From the NCBI GenBank assembly GCA_030427705.1, contig JAUIBR010000048.1, forward strand, positions 1 to 52,412: 52,412 nucleotides of DNA, in the 5' to 3' direction. A model generated the notes under the pieces. It did no database searches. It was not told the origin of the DNA and saw only the letters and a program-made list of their open reading frames with translations. The position numbers and the translations under genes are program-made. Each line of letters starts with the position of its first letter. The stretch's first letter is position 1. Shown here in pieces: positions 23,767 through 33,390 of the stretch. This DNA comes from a bacterium (lineage in GTDB: Bacteria; Myxococcota_A; Bradymonadia; Bradymonadales; Bradymonadaceae).

Positions 23767-26745
23767 ATGGCGAGCCACACGGCTCAATCGATCGGGGAGT
23801 TACTAACCGCCCAGGGTCCGTACCCTGCGCGGGTTGCTGAGGACCAGGCGCTCCTGACCAGCCTCGCCGAACGAATCGACAAGACCTATACCACCGACAG
23901 CATGACGGACCTGCTTCGCAAGCAGGTTCCGGAATCACCGGACGAAGCAACGTTGATGCGAGTCCTACGCGACTTTAAGCGTACGGAGTCGATGCGCTCC
24001 TTTGCTCGAGAAGTTGAGCAGCGAGCCAACGTTCGCCAAACGACCGCAGAAATCGCCGATATTGCGCAAGCTGCGCTGACCATCTGTGTCGAGGAAGGTG
24101 CTCGATTGCTTGGCGATCCAACTCTGGCTGATGGTTTCTGTGTGCTGGGCATGGGGAAACTGGGCGGCCGTGAGCTCAATTTTTCGTCGGATGTCGACCT
24201 CATTTACATTTGCGAAGACGACATCGATGAGGAGCGCGGTCGAAACATGGAACGGCTCGCCAAACTGGTAACCCGGTTGATGGACGAGAACACATCCGAC
24301 GGATACGTGTTTCGAGTCGACCTTCGGCTGCGTCCAGAAGGCACTCGAGGACCAGTCGTCCAATGCATCGGGCCGATGGTTGAATACTACGCATCCTTTG
24401 GCCGAACGTGGGAGCGCAGCGCGCTGCTCAAAGCCCGCCCCGTCGCCGGAAATTTGACGCTAGGCAACGAACTGCTCACGACACTTGATTCGTTTATCTA
24501 TCGAAAATACCTGGACTTCACGGCGATCGAAGAACTCAAGGGAATGAAGGACGCGATCAATCGCAACGCCCAGGTTTCTGCAGTCGTTGGGCTAAAGACC
24601 GAATCCGAGCCTCCGCCAGAGCCCGCTCAGCCAGCCTCGCCCTTAAAATCGCGGCTTAAGAACAAGCTGTCCGGTGGGTTTCCAATTCAGAGGCGACCTG
24701 TCAAAAAAGCCCCCCCACCGGACGTCTCGCAACCAAAAGAGGTCGATACCACCGGCCTGCTGGGATGGGACCTCAAGATTGGCATCGGTGGCATCCGCGA
24801 GATCGAGTTCTTTGTGCAAGCATTGCAGCTCGTGCACAGCGGAACGCAGGAGAATCTGCGTGTGAAAAACACGTTGGATGCGCTGGATCGCCTGCTCTAT
24901 CGAGGGTTGATTGCCGACCAAGATCATCAGGCGCTGTGCGATGCATACGGCTTTTTGCGCCTGGTTGAACACCGCGTGCAGATGCAACATGACCGCCAGG
25001 GGCACCGACTTCCTCAGACCAGCAAAGAACTCGCTGAGCTAGCGGCCCGTCTTGAACTTTCCGAACAAGAGCTGCGTGAGCGGCTCATCAAGCACCGAAC
25101 GTTTGTGCAAAACATCTTCGGTCGGCTGTTCGAGGATTCGGCCCAAGAGAGCGCGCAGCCCACGGTCGTCCTCGGAGGTCCAAAGGCTCTCGATACCGTA
25201 TTGGCCACCGATGACCCTGACGAACCCGCCGTCTTGGATGCCTTGAAAGAACTCGGGTTTGAACGACCACGACAGGTGGCAGGGCAACTGTCGATCCTGC
25301 GTGAGAAGGATTACGGCCCGTTCTCTCGCCGCTCAACGTCACGGGAATCTGAACTCGGGGAGTACATTCTCAAGTGCGCATCCAGCGCGCCGGACCCCGA
25401 TCAATCGTTCTCGCAATTGACGCGTTTCCTGACCCTGGTCGGAGCACGGCCCGGTTTCTACTCGATGCTAGCCGAAAATCCGCATGCGACCCGGTTGCTA
25501 CTGCATGTTTTCGGTTCAAGCGCGTATCTGTCGTCTGCCTTGCTCAAAGAACCCGCGATCTTCTCGCGCTTGGTCGGCGCCGGTACCGTCAAGATCCAGA
25601 AGCTGCAATCCGAGATGCAAGCCGAGCTCACTGCGCGTCTGGAACCGGTTGAAGACCCCGAACATCGAATCGGCGTCATTCGCCGATACCATCAGGAAGA
25701 GACTCTCCGCGTTGGGCTTCACGAGACCGGCGGTGCCGCTGACGTCATCGTGAGTACACGCCAGCTCTCCTACCTGGCGGAAGTCGTGATCCAACAAGTC
25801 ATGCGGGAGGTGTACGAACCGCTCCGAACGCGACGACGACGGCCCGGTTCGACGTTGCCCGAGATTCAAGAGATTCCATTTGGCGTGGTGGGCATGGGCA
25901 AGCTTGGCGGACACGAACTCGGATTCGGCTCCGACCTGGATATGATCTTCGTCTATGAAGACGACCGACAGTGGCGGCTTGAGCACTCTTTTTTTTCACG
26001 GCTTGCGCAGCGCATCGTGCGTACGTTGAGCTCCGCAGGAACAGACGGAAAGATGTACGAGGTCGATACTCGCTTGCGCCCATCCGGCCAGCAAGGCGCC
26101 CTGGTGGTCAGCCTCGAAGCGTTTGAGCAATACCATCTTGAACAAGCCGCCCTTTGGGAGCGGCAGGCCTTACTCCGTGCCCGCCTCATCGCCGGTAACC
26201 CATCGATAAACGAGAGCTTCGAAACGGTGCGTCGCCGTCTTGTCTTCGACCGCCCCGTACCTGCCGATGCAACTATGCAAATAAATGACATGGTTGAGCG
26301 GATTCGAGAAGCAAACACCACATACGACACGGTCGACGTCAAGTTCGGCAAAGGCGGTCTCGTGGATATCGAATTTCTCGTGCAATCGCTGCAGCTCGAA
26401 TGCACTCAGCTTGATTCCCCACCCGAGAATCGCGCGCTAAGCCGCAATACCCATGAAGCCATCAAGGGATTGGCCCAGCTAAAGCGCTGGGATGTCGACT
26501 TCGATCAACTGGGGCACGATTATCTCAGGTTACGGGTCATCGAAGCGCGACTTCGAATCGCGGACCAACGCGCGGACAGTCAGATTCCGAACGACCCTCA
26601 GGCGTTGCGGCGTCTTGCGCGACGAGTCGGATTTGTGGGTGAAAAGGCTGGTGAGCTGTTGCTGGCCGAGCTGGACGCAATCTTCGAACGGGTCGTCGCA
26701 GCAAAGAGCCTGGCTACTCAGCCGGGGTCGGCTCACGCCGAATAA
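23767..26745 (+). CDS. glnE: Bifunctional glutamine synthetase adenylyltransferase/adenylyl-removing enzyme
   Basis: GlnE adenylylates and deadenylylates glutamine synthetase in response to PII. The 992-residue product has two nucleotidyltransferase halves. The N-terminal one is LGMGKLGGRELNFSSDVDLI (about 122-146, the adenylyl-removing half) and the C-terminal one is VGMGKLGGHELGFGSDLDMI (about 706-727, the transferase half). Each is followed by a GGIREIEFFVQ or GGLVDIEFLVQ motif. GGGAG precedes ATG 23767. A Pro/Lys-rich insertion at residues of about 278-328 lies inside the N-terminal half and explains most of the excess over the usual length of about 946. The 3' end overlaps the convergent RND gene by 32 nt. 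Confidence 0.95.
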   Translation: MASHTAQSIGELLTAQGPYPARVAEDQALLTSLAERIDKTYTTDSMTDLLRKQVPESPDEATLMRVLRDFKRTESMRSFAREVEQRANVRQTTAEIADIAQAALTICVEEGARLLGDPTLADGFCVLGMGKLGGRELNFSSDVDLIYICEDDIDEERGRNMERLAKLVTRLMDENTSDGYVFRVDLRLRPEGTRGPVVQCIGPMVEYYASFGRTWERSALLKARPVAGNLTLGNELLTTLDSFIYRKYLDFTAIEELKGMKDAINRNAQVSAVVGLKTESEPPPEPAQPASPLKSRLKNKLSGGFPIQRRPVKKAPPPDVSQPKEVDTTGLLGWDLKIGIGGIREIEFFVQALQLVHSGTQENLRVKNTLDALDRLLYRGLIADQDHQALCDAYGFLRLVEHRVQMQHDRQGHRLPQTSKELAELAARLELSEQELRERLIKHRTFVQNIFGRLFEDSAQESAQPTVVLGGPKALDTVLATDDPDEPAVLDALKELGFERPRQVAGQLSILREKDYGPFSRRSTSRESELGEYILKCASSAPDPDQSFSQLTRFLTLVGARPGFYSMLAENPHATRLLLHVFGSSAYLSSALLKEPAIFSRLVGAGTVKIQKLQSEMQAELTARLEPVEDPEHRIGVIRRYHQEETLRVGLHETGGAADVIVSTRQLSYLAEVVIQQVMREVYEPLRTRRRRPGSTLPEIQEIPFGVVGMGKLGGHELGFGSDLDMIFVYEDDRQWRLEHSFFSRLAQRIVRTLSSAGTDGKMYEVDTRLRPSGQQGALVVSLEAFEQYHLEQAALWERQALLRARLIAGNPSINESFETVRRRLVFDRPVPADATMQINDMVERIREANTTYDTVDVKFGKGGLVDIEFLVQSLQLECTQLDSPPENRALSRNTHEAIKGLAQLKRWDVDFDQLGHDYLRLRVIEARLRIADQRADSQIPNDPQALRRLARRVGFVGEKAGELLLAELDAIFERVVAAKSLATQPGSAHAE

Positions 26746-29700
26746 CAACCGACATCATCAGGGCGTACAGCGTCGGCACCACCAGAAGTGTCAGCAGGGT
26801 TGAACTGCTCAATCCGGCGATAACTGTGATCGCCATTGGCTTTCGGAGTTCTGCACCTTCCCCAAGCCCCAACGCCATCGGCAACAGCCCAAGCACAGTC
26901 GTTAACGTCGTAATCAGGACTGGACGTAGTCGGATTCGGCACGCTTCAACGATCGCCTCATCCATCTCAAGCCCCCGGTCGCGAAGCTGATTGATGTAGT
27001 CGACCAAGACGATCGCGTTGTTCACCACAATGCCGGCCAACATGATGAGGCCGATGAACACCAGCACACTCACGTTCAAGCCCATCACGCTCAGCGCTAA
27101 CGATACACCGACAAGGCCCATGGGAATGGAAAGCAGGATCACAAACGGTCCACGTAGGCTCTCGAACTTCGAGGCGAGCACGACGTAGACAAGGAAGATG
27201 GCCAACCACAATGCAAACAGAAGCGACTCGGTTGACCTCGCCATCTCGTCGCTCTGCCCTCCAACGCGAACGCCGACCCCGCTCGGAACGGCCGTTCGGT
27301 TTACTTCCGATCGGAGCGCGTCGGCCGCGTCACTCAATGATACCAACGGCACTTCCGCCTCAATCACCGCGGCACGGGAGCCCTCGACCCTTCGAATCTC
27401 ACTCGGTCCCTCCGCAACGTCCAGACTCGCGACGCTGGACAGTCGAATCTCCGCTTGCCCTTCCGCCGCAGGACGAATCACCAAATCACGCAAGGCTTCG
27501 ACATCCGGAAGCTGGTTGGGGTCCGTGCGAACCAAAATGGTCAAGTCCGTCTCATCCTGACGAATCTTGGTCGGCTCCGAGCCGCGCACCTGATTGCGCA
27601 CCGATTCGCCCACCTGCCGCGCCGTCAGTCCATACAGCGCCAAACGGTCGCGATTGAAACGAACCTGAACTTCGGGGTAGCCCCGTCCCAGATTGGTACG
27701 GATGTCCGCCAGCTGCTTCATCGAGGCCATGGCCGAAGCCATCTCGTTGCCCACCAAGCGAAGAATCCGCAGATCGTCGCCGGTGATGATGACCTCCAGT
27801 GGCGTCTGCAGCGTAAACAAGGTGGGTCGAAGTATCTCGACCTGCGCAGCAGGAATGCGTTGGGCTTCCGAACGCACGATCGACATGACCTCGCGCTCGG
27901 CCGATTTCGGGTCCTCCGACGGTTGCAGCCGAATCGCAATTCGAGCCGTATGCTCGCCCTCATCCGAAGCCTGCACATCTGTAGCTTCAACGCCGACAGT
28001 CGTGGCGAAATGCTCGATGGCTTCGATGTCTTTGAGATTTGTCTCCAGGCGGGTAACCAACGCAGACGTCTCTTCCAATCGGGTGCCGACGGGGAGCGCG
28101 ATCGATACGCTGAACTCCCCCTGATTCATCGATGGGAGCAGCTCAGTCCCAAGATTTCCGAACTGGTAGACCGACCACGCAAAAGCGACAACCGCTACCA
28201 ATGTCACCATTGCGCGAACCCGCAGGGCGCCTTTGAGAATCGGCACGTACGCTCGCTCAAGCGCCTGATAGCCGTAGTCGAAGGCAGACAGCGCCGGCCC
28301 GATGACAATCGTGTTTGCTAGCTTCACGGCGAGCCCCGCAATGAGCGAACTTAATCCCGCAAGGCCCAGCACGAGCCCGAGACCAATCTGGCCGAACACA
28401 ACTTCCAAAAGCGTGAGAACAATCGTCCGAACCAGGAGAAAGACCGCGACCAACGGCGTAAGGAAAACCCGCGCGCCCGTTGCAGATGCTCGCCACTCTG
28501 CCCAATCGGCCTTGGTGTGGCCGAGCGCTCGAGGCAGGCGCCAAAGTTCGCGCAGAGACGACCTGACCATCTCTGGGTCGGGGGTCGAAGGTTCCCGAGC
28601 AGACAGCATCGGGACGAAGAAGATGGCGACCGCCAAGCTCGCTAGCAACGCGAACACCACCGAGAGCGCCAAATCGCCAAAGATCTGACCAGCGATTCCC
28701 TCCACAAAAACGATGGGTAAGAAGACCGCTGTCGTTGTCAGTGTCGACGCCGTCACGGCGCCCGCAACCTCTTTTGTGCCGCGTAGCGCGGCCTCGAACA
28801 GCCCATCGCCTTCTTCGCGGCAACGGAAAATGCTCTCGAGCACCACGATTGAGTTGTCGACCAACATGCCGACGCCGAGCGCGATACCACCCAGACTCAT
28901 CACGTTCAGGGTCACACCCGCCAACCGAAGTGCGCCAAATGCGGCGACAACAGAAACCGGAATGCTGACGGCGATAATGACCGTCGACCAAGGATTCCGT
29001 AGGAACAAGAACAACACGAAGACCGCAAACAATGCGCCCAATAACGCCGTCTGGGTCACTTCATCAATCGAGCGCTCGATGAACGTCGACTGGTCAGACA
29101 GCACCGATATCTCGACCTTTTTGGGGAGCTGTTCTTTGATGAAATTCAAGCGACGTGGTGGAAAGCCGGTCGCAAAACCGCCGTCCTTTGAAGCGATCGT
29201 GATCGCACCGCCGGCGATCAACAGCCCACGGTCCTTGGCTAGCGTTCGCGCGCGTTGTTGGAGTTGTTCTTTCGACCCATCGATCGCCAGACGCACCCGT
29301 TTCGAGACGTCGACGAGGTTCGCATCTGCCTCTTTGTAGACCTCCACGATCACCGATTCCTGCAGACGCCCAGGCCCGCCCATTCGCGTGATAACCTCAC
29401 GCTCCTGCGCGCCACGGTAAACGTTGGCAATCTGGCCAAGTTTGACCGGAACGGCGTTCGGATAAGCGACCGTTAGGTCCTCAACTTCTTGGATTGTCTT
29501 GAACGCATTCAGCGTACGGACCAAGTAGGTCACATCGCCCTCGTTCAACGCGCCACCGGCAAGATTGACGTTCTCGGCTGCTAGTCTCTGTCCGACCTCT
29601 TCGGGGGTCACGCCCAGAATGCCCATTCGTCCCGGGTCCAGGTCGACGCGCACAACCTCTTCGACACCGCCGCGGACCTTGACCATCGCGACGCCTTCGA

Positions 29701-30226
29701 CCTTCTCGAGAGGGCGCTGCACATCTTGTTCGACGACCTGCCGCAGCTCGGATAGCGGGATGTCACCTGCGACACCAATCCTTAAGATCGGGTCGAGCGC
29801 CGGGTCGTACCGTAACAGCAGCGGGCGGTCTGCATCCTCGGGCAACGGGACGATCTGCACCCGCTCACGCACCTTCTGCGTGACGAAGTCCATGTCGGTG
29901 TCCCAACCAAAGCGAAGAATGATCTCGGATTGCCCAGCGCGCGATGTGCTAGAGATACCTACCACGCCCTCGACCGTGCGAACGATCTCCTCAAGCGGAC
30001 GCGTGATGCTCTCTTCAACTTCAGCAGGCGCAGCACCCGTAAGTTCCGTGCGAATTGTGAGTGTGGGATAGCTGAGCTCGGGCATCAGATTGACCGCGAG
30101 CCGCTTGAACGAGATATACCCGAACACGACGACCGCCACGACGATCATCAACGTGGCGACCGGGCGGTAGACCGTCCAACTCGCTACCGATGCCTCAATG
30201 TCTTCGTTTGAGGCAAACTCGCTCAT
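26714..30226 (-). CDS. RND efflux transporter permease, HAE1-like, with an extra membrane insertion
   Basis: This inner-membrane proton-driven pump has 1170 residues; typical members have about 1020-1050. It begins at the first helix (VYRPVATLMIVVAVVVFGYI) and shows the porter start NLMPELSYPTLTI, helix 4 (GVGMLVDNSIVVLESI, with VDN where AcrB has VDD) and the C-terminal half motif GLIMLAGIVVNNAIVLVDYI. A segment of about 110 residues after the helix ending FFVPMLSAREPS adds two or three hydrophobic stretches (FLTPLVAVFLLVRTIVLTLL; LGLVLGLAGLSSLIAGLAV) before the second half. It starts as ATGA overlapping the adaptor gene. Substrate unknown; drug, lipid or metal export cannot be separated by sequence. 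Confidence 0.92.
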   Translation of the reverse strand: MSEFASNEDIEASVASWTVYRPVATLMIVVAVVVFGYISFKRLAVNLMPELSYPTLTIRTELTGAAPAEVEESITRPLEEIVRTVEGVVGISSTSRAGQSEIILRFGWDTDMDFVTQKVRERVQIVPLPEDADRPLLLRYDPALDPILRIGVAGDIPLSELRQVVEQDVQRPLEKVEGVAMVKVRGGVEEVVRVDLDPGRMGILGVTPEEVGQRLAAENVNLAGGALNEGDVTYLVRTLNAFKTIQEVEDLTVAYPNAVPVKLGQIANVYRGAQEREVITRMGGPGRLQESVIVEVYKEADANLVDVSKRVRLAIDGSKEQLQQRARTLAKDRGLLIAGGAITIASKDGGFATGFPPRRLNFIKEQLPKKVEISVLSDQSTFIERSIDEVTQTALLGALFAVFVLFLFLRNPWSTVIIAVSIPVSVVAAFGALRLAGVTLNVMSLGGIALGVGMLVDNSIVVLESIFRCREEGDGLFEAALRGTKEVAGAVTASTLTTTAVFLPIVFVEGIAGQIFGDLALSVVFALLASLAVAIFFVPMLSAREPSTPDPEMVRSSLRELWRLPRALGHTKADWAEWRASATGARVFLTPLVAVFLLVRTIVLTLLEVVFGQIGLGLVLGLAGLSSLIAGLAVKLANTIVIGPALSAFDYGYQALERAYVPILKGALRVRAMVTLVAVVAFAWSVYQFGNLGTELLPSMNQGEFSVSIALPVGTRLEETSALVTRLETNLKDIEAIEHFATTVGVEATDVQASDEGEHTARIAIRLQPSEDPKSAEREVMSIVRSEAQRIPAAQVEILRPTLFTLQTPLEVIITGDDLRILRLVGNEMASAMASMKQLADIRTNLGRGYPEVQVRFNRDRLALYGLTARQVGESVRNQVRGSEPTKIRQDETDLTILVRTDPNQLPDVEALRDLVIRPAAEGQAEIRLSSVASLDVAEGPSEIRRVEGSRAAVIEAEVPLVSLSDAADALRSEVNRTAVPSGVGVRVGGQSDEMARSTESLLFALWLAIFLVYVVLASKFESLRGPFVILLSIPMGLVGVSLALSVMGLNVSVLVFIGLIMLAGIVVNNAIVLVDYINQLRDRGLEMDEAIVEACRIRLRPVLITTLTTVLGLLPMALGLGEGAELRKPMAITVIAGLSSSTLLTLLVVPTLYALMMSVVIRREPTPAE

Positions 30227-31326
30227 GAGTCATCGCCCGGACGTACTTCCACCTCGACAGGTGTGCCGTCCTTCAAACCATCTTGCCCAAGCACGACCAC
30301 GGGCACACCGTCGGCGAGTCCATCGGTTACCTCGACACTCGGACCTTCGTTGACGCCCAAAACGACCTCTTTTCGTTTTGCGACACCATTCTCGACCGCA
30401 AAAACCGTCGCCCGTTCATCGAGGAAGACGACCGCTCGCCGCGGAATAACAAGGGCATTGGGGCGTTCGGCAGTCACGACAAAGCCTTTCACGAACATGC
30501 CGGGTCGAAGGGTTTTCACTGGAGCTGCGCCCGCCTCTGGAGCGACCTCAGCCTCTCCCTGCGGTGCTTCCGACGCGATGGATAGAACAACACGTACCGT
30601 GCCCGTCCGCGGATCAACGACTGGGCTAATCCGATCGACTTTTGCGTTGAAGCGAATGCCACCAAGTGCCTCGCTCTCGACGTATGCATCTTGACCTTCG
30701 TACACCTTGCCGAGCGCGGTCTCCGGGAAGTTCACTGCGACGATCAGTTCGGATGGGTCGACGACTCGAAAGAGCGGTGTCCCAGTGGCAACTTGCTGAC
30801 CGACGTTGACGCTGCGCATCGCGACAACGCCTTCGAACGGCGAGATTACGCGCGAGTCGGATGCTGCCGTGCGTGCGCGACGCTGCTCACCTTCGGCCTC
30901 CTGCAAACGGTAAACGGCCTCGTCGAACATCTGCTGGCTAATGACGCCCTTCTTTCGCAGTGGACGCAGTCGCTCAACCTCGGCCTTGAGACGTGAAACT
31001 GCGCTGTCTGCAGCCCGCACGCCCAGGTTAAGTTCTTCGCGGTTGATGCGTGCGAGCCGTTGGTTCTTTTTGACCGTATCACCCTGTTCAACATCGAGTT
31101 CCACCACGACACCGGGGATTTCAGCCACGATGTCGACGGACTGCCGCGACTCTACGGTCGACGTCGCGATCAACGTGTCACGGATCGTACGTCGCACAGC
31201 CGACACCGCTTCGACTGGGACCTTCCGCGATACCGCGGCTTCGGTCTTTTCCTTCTTTCCGTCGTTGCAGCCCGTCACGACCGGCAAGGACAGCAATAGG
31301 ACAAGTATGGGAATCAGTCGTCGCAC
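30223..31326 (-). CDS. RND periplasmic adaptor (HlyD/AcrA family) lipoprotein
   Basis: This membrane-fusion protein links the RND pump to an outer-membrane channel. The 367-residue product has lipobox VTGC in LLLSLPVVTGCNDG, then a split lipoyl/barrel-sandwich domain (IPGVVVELDVEQGDTVKKNQ; RVISPFEGVVAMRSVNVGQQ) around a short alpha-helical hairpin, a beta-barrel and the membrane-proximal domain. The start is GTG 31326, whose G lies in the TAG stop of the preceding gene (TAGTG), and its stop overlaps the pump start by ATGA. No TolC-type channel gene is in the operon, so that partner must be encoded elsewhere. Confidence 0.93.
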   Translation of the reverse strand: MRRLIPILVLLLSLPVVTGCNDGKKEKTEAAVSRKVPVEAVSAVRRTIRDTLIATSTVESRQSVDIVAEIPGVVVELDVEQGDTVKKNQRLARINREELNLGVRAADSAVSRLKAEVERLRPLRKKGVISQQMFDEAVYRLQEAEGEQRRARTAASDSRVISPFEGVVAMRSVNVGQQVATGTPLFRVVDPSELIVAVNFPETALGKVYEGQDAYVESEALGGIRFNAKVDRISPVVDPRTGTVRVVLSIASEAPQGEAEVAPEAGAAPVKTLRPGMFVKGFVVTAERPNALVIPRRAVVFLDERATVFAVENGVAKRKEVVLGVNEGPSVEVTDGLADGVPVVVLGQDGLKDGTPVEVEVRPGDDS

Positions 31327-31859
31327 TAGGTTCCTTTGGCCTCCGCAATCAACGATTCAATCTCGCGCTGCGTCATGAAACCAGAGTCTGCATAGGTCAC
31401 AACACCACTTGGCGAGACGACGACCATTGTTGGAAATCGTGTGACCTTAAACGCCGTCATCATCGGTCCATCGTCGTACACCACGTCAAAATCGAGGTTG
31501 TTTCGCATCAAGAAGCCCTGAACCAGGTGCTTTCGTTCGGGAGTCGGGTCATCGACGTTGACCGAGACGATGACGACATCTGGATGCGCCTTCTTCAGCG
31601 CCTGCAGCACAGGCATCTGCTTTCGACACGGCGGACACCACGTCGCCCAGAAATCCAAGATCACGACCTTCCCTTTGAAGGCCGAGTTAGAGACCGGCAC
31701 GCCGCTAGCGGTCATCGCCTGAAATGCAGGAGCGGGCTCGCTTTCAAGAGCAGAGGTACCGTCTTGTAGGCCAGAGAACACAGCGAAGCCCATCACGCCA
31801 ATGACGACCGCCATGACGACCATGTCCACAATTCGATTTGGCTTGTCCTTCTTATTCAT
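31326..31859 (-). CDS. TlpA-like thioredoxin-fold thiol:disulfide protein, membrane-anchored
   Basis: The 177-residue product has one N-terminal helix (residues 11-30) and a periplasmic thioredoxin domain. Active site WCPPC has Cys75 and Cys78, and the cis-Pro is in TRFPTMVV. TlpA/ResA-type proteins reduce disulfides in targets such as apo-cytochrome c or CuA sites. Here the neighbours are transport proteins, so the target is not obvious. It overlaps the upstream binding-protein gene by 8 nt and the downstream adaptor gene by one base. Confidence 0.9.
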   Translation of the reverse strand: MNKKDKPNRIVDMVVMAVVIGVMGFAVFSGLQDGTSALESEPAPAFQAMTASGVPVSNSAFKGKVVILDFWATWCPPCRKQMPVLQALKKAHPDVVIVSVNVDDPTPERKHLVQGFLMRNNLDFDVVYDDGPMMTAFKVTRFPTMVVVSPSGVVTYADSGFMTQREIESLIAEAKGT

Positions 31860-33390
31860 CTGCTGCGCTAAACGAGGTTTGTTTCAAGGCCTCAAATCGG
31901 GCGTTGGGGGTGATGAAGTAACCTTCTGACCCACGTTTCATGACCGCGATATTGTCTTCGTGCCACAGCGAGATATACGGCAACTCGCGCGCCAGTATCT
32001 GCTGTACCTCCGAATAGATTTGACGTCGTTTCTCGACATTTGTTTCGCGATTTCCCTGATCTAACAACTCATCGACTCGACTATTTCGATACGCGCCACG
32101 ATTTGCACCCGCCGCCCGATTATCTGGGGTGGGGATATTGCTGGAGTGGAAAATCCACCGATACAGGCTCGGTTCAAGTACTGATGGCCACTGCAGCGTC
32201 GTGATGGCGAAATTTCGACTCTTCACATCGTTGTAAAACGTGCCCCACTCATACGAGCGCACTGTTACTTGGATACCGATTTCCGCCAGTTGGTGCGCAA
32301 TCAACGTCGCCATCGCTTTTCGGAACTTGCTCGCCGATACCTTAAATTCAATCTCAAATCTGGGTTTTGGTCCGTCGCCATCGGGATCGGGGTAGCCCGC
32401 CTCGTCCAACAACTGTTTCGCCTTCTCGGGATCGTAAGGATACTTCTCGACGTTGGGTTCGTAAGCCCAATGCGCAGGAGACAGAAGTCCAGTGGCCAGT
32501 GCCGCACGACCTTTGAACTTGTAATCAATGATCGCTCGTCGATTAATCCCATGCGCCATCGCTTTTCGGACGAGCAAGTTGGACAGGATGGGGTGTTCAA
32601 GATTGAACGCGATGTAGGTGTATTTGAAGGACGAGTCGCTCTCGACGTTGAGCTTCGGCGTGTCCTCCACCACTGGCAGCATGATGGGAGCCACGGCGTT
32701 CTGCACCAGGTTGGCAGACCCGCCTAACAGGGCAAGCAGACGTGTGTTGTCATCTTTGACTGTTTTGAAGAAGACCTCATCAATCTTCGGGCGGCCCGAG
32801 AAATACTTATCGAACGCTGCCAGGCGCACATCCGCGCCTTCTTGAGAAACGAACTTAAAAGGCCCGGCTCCAATCGGGTTTCCAGGACACTCTTTATGCC
32901 CGTCGCACTGCGCCTTGGGCACGACCCCCATGCTCAGGTCGGTAAAAAATGGAGCATGGGGCTCTTTCAGTTCGATACGGATGTTTTTGTCGTCCACGAC
33001 CGTGAACGTCTTGATGCGCCGAGATGTGCCTGCGTATGGGCTTTTGACGAGGTCGCTTCCCAATTGCATGTACGTGTACTCGACGTCCTGCGCCGTCACT
33101 GGCGTGCCGTCGTGAAAGAAGACGTCGTCTCGTATTTTGACGAGATATGTCGTGTCGTCCGGTTGTTCGACAGACTCCGCCAACTCGAGTTCGGGCGTAC
33201 CATTACGTGTGTCTGTAGAGACTAAACCGGCGTGCAGCAAACCAACAATTTTTGCGCTCGCATCGCTGGTCGCAAACCTCGGATCGAGCCCTTTCGGCGC
33301 GCTATCGAGCAGAACCACGAATGCAGGATCAGACTGCTGAGACTGGCAACCGATGAAGCCCAGACAAATGGCGAGGAGCAGGAATTTCAT
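31852..33390 (-). CDS. Peptide/nickel-type substrate-binding lipoprotein (SBP_bac_5 family)
   Basis: The 512-residue product has a short signal peptide with lipobox FIGC (LLAICLGFIGCQSQ). The family 5 pattern follows: SAPKGLDPRFA, LVKIRDDVFFHDGTPVTAQD, NPIGAGPFKF and PYDPEKAKQLLDEAGYP. Such proteins feed dipeptide or oligopeptide ABC importers. No permease or ATPase gene of such an importer is in the window, so this is an orphan binding protein in the middle of an otherwise unrelated operon. ATG 33390 overlaps the HD gene stop as ATGA. Confidence 0.9.
   Translation of the reverse strand: MKFLLLAICLGFIGCQSQQSDPAFVVLLDSAPKGLDPRFATSDASAKIVGLLHAGLVSTDTRNGTPELELAESVEQPDDTTYLVKIRDDVFFHDGTPVTAQDVEYTYMQLGSDLVKSPYAGTSRRIKTFTVVDDKNIRIELKEPHAPFFTDLSMGVVPKAQCDGHKECPGNPIGAGPFKFVSQEGADVRLAAFDKYFSGRPKIDEVFFKTVKDDNTRLLALLGGSANLVQNAVAPIMLPVVEDTPKLNVESDSSFKYTYIAFNLEHPILSNLLVRKAMAHGINRRAIIDYKFKGRAALATGLLSPAHWAYEPNVEKYPYDPEKAKQLLDEAGYPDPDGDGPKPRFEIEFKVSASKFRKAMATLIAHQLAEIGIQVTVRSYEWGTFYNDVKSRNFAITTLQWPSVLEPSLYRWIFHSSNIPTPDNRAAGANRGAYRNSRVDELLDQGNRETNVEKRRQIYSEVQQILARELPYISLWHEDNIAVMKRGSEGYFITPNARFEALKQTSFSAADE

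Noticed and set aside
31852-33390. Complete peptide ABC importer
   Set aside because: Only the binding lipoprotein is present; no permease or ATPase gene occurs in the window.
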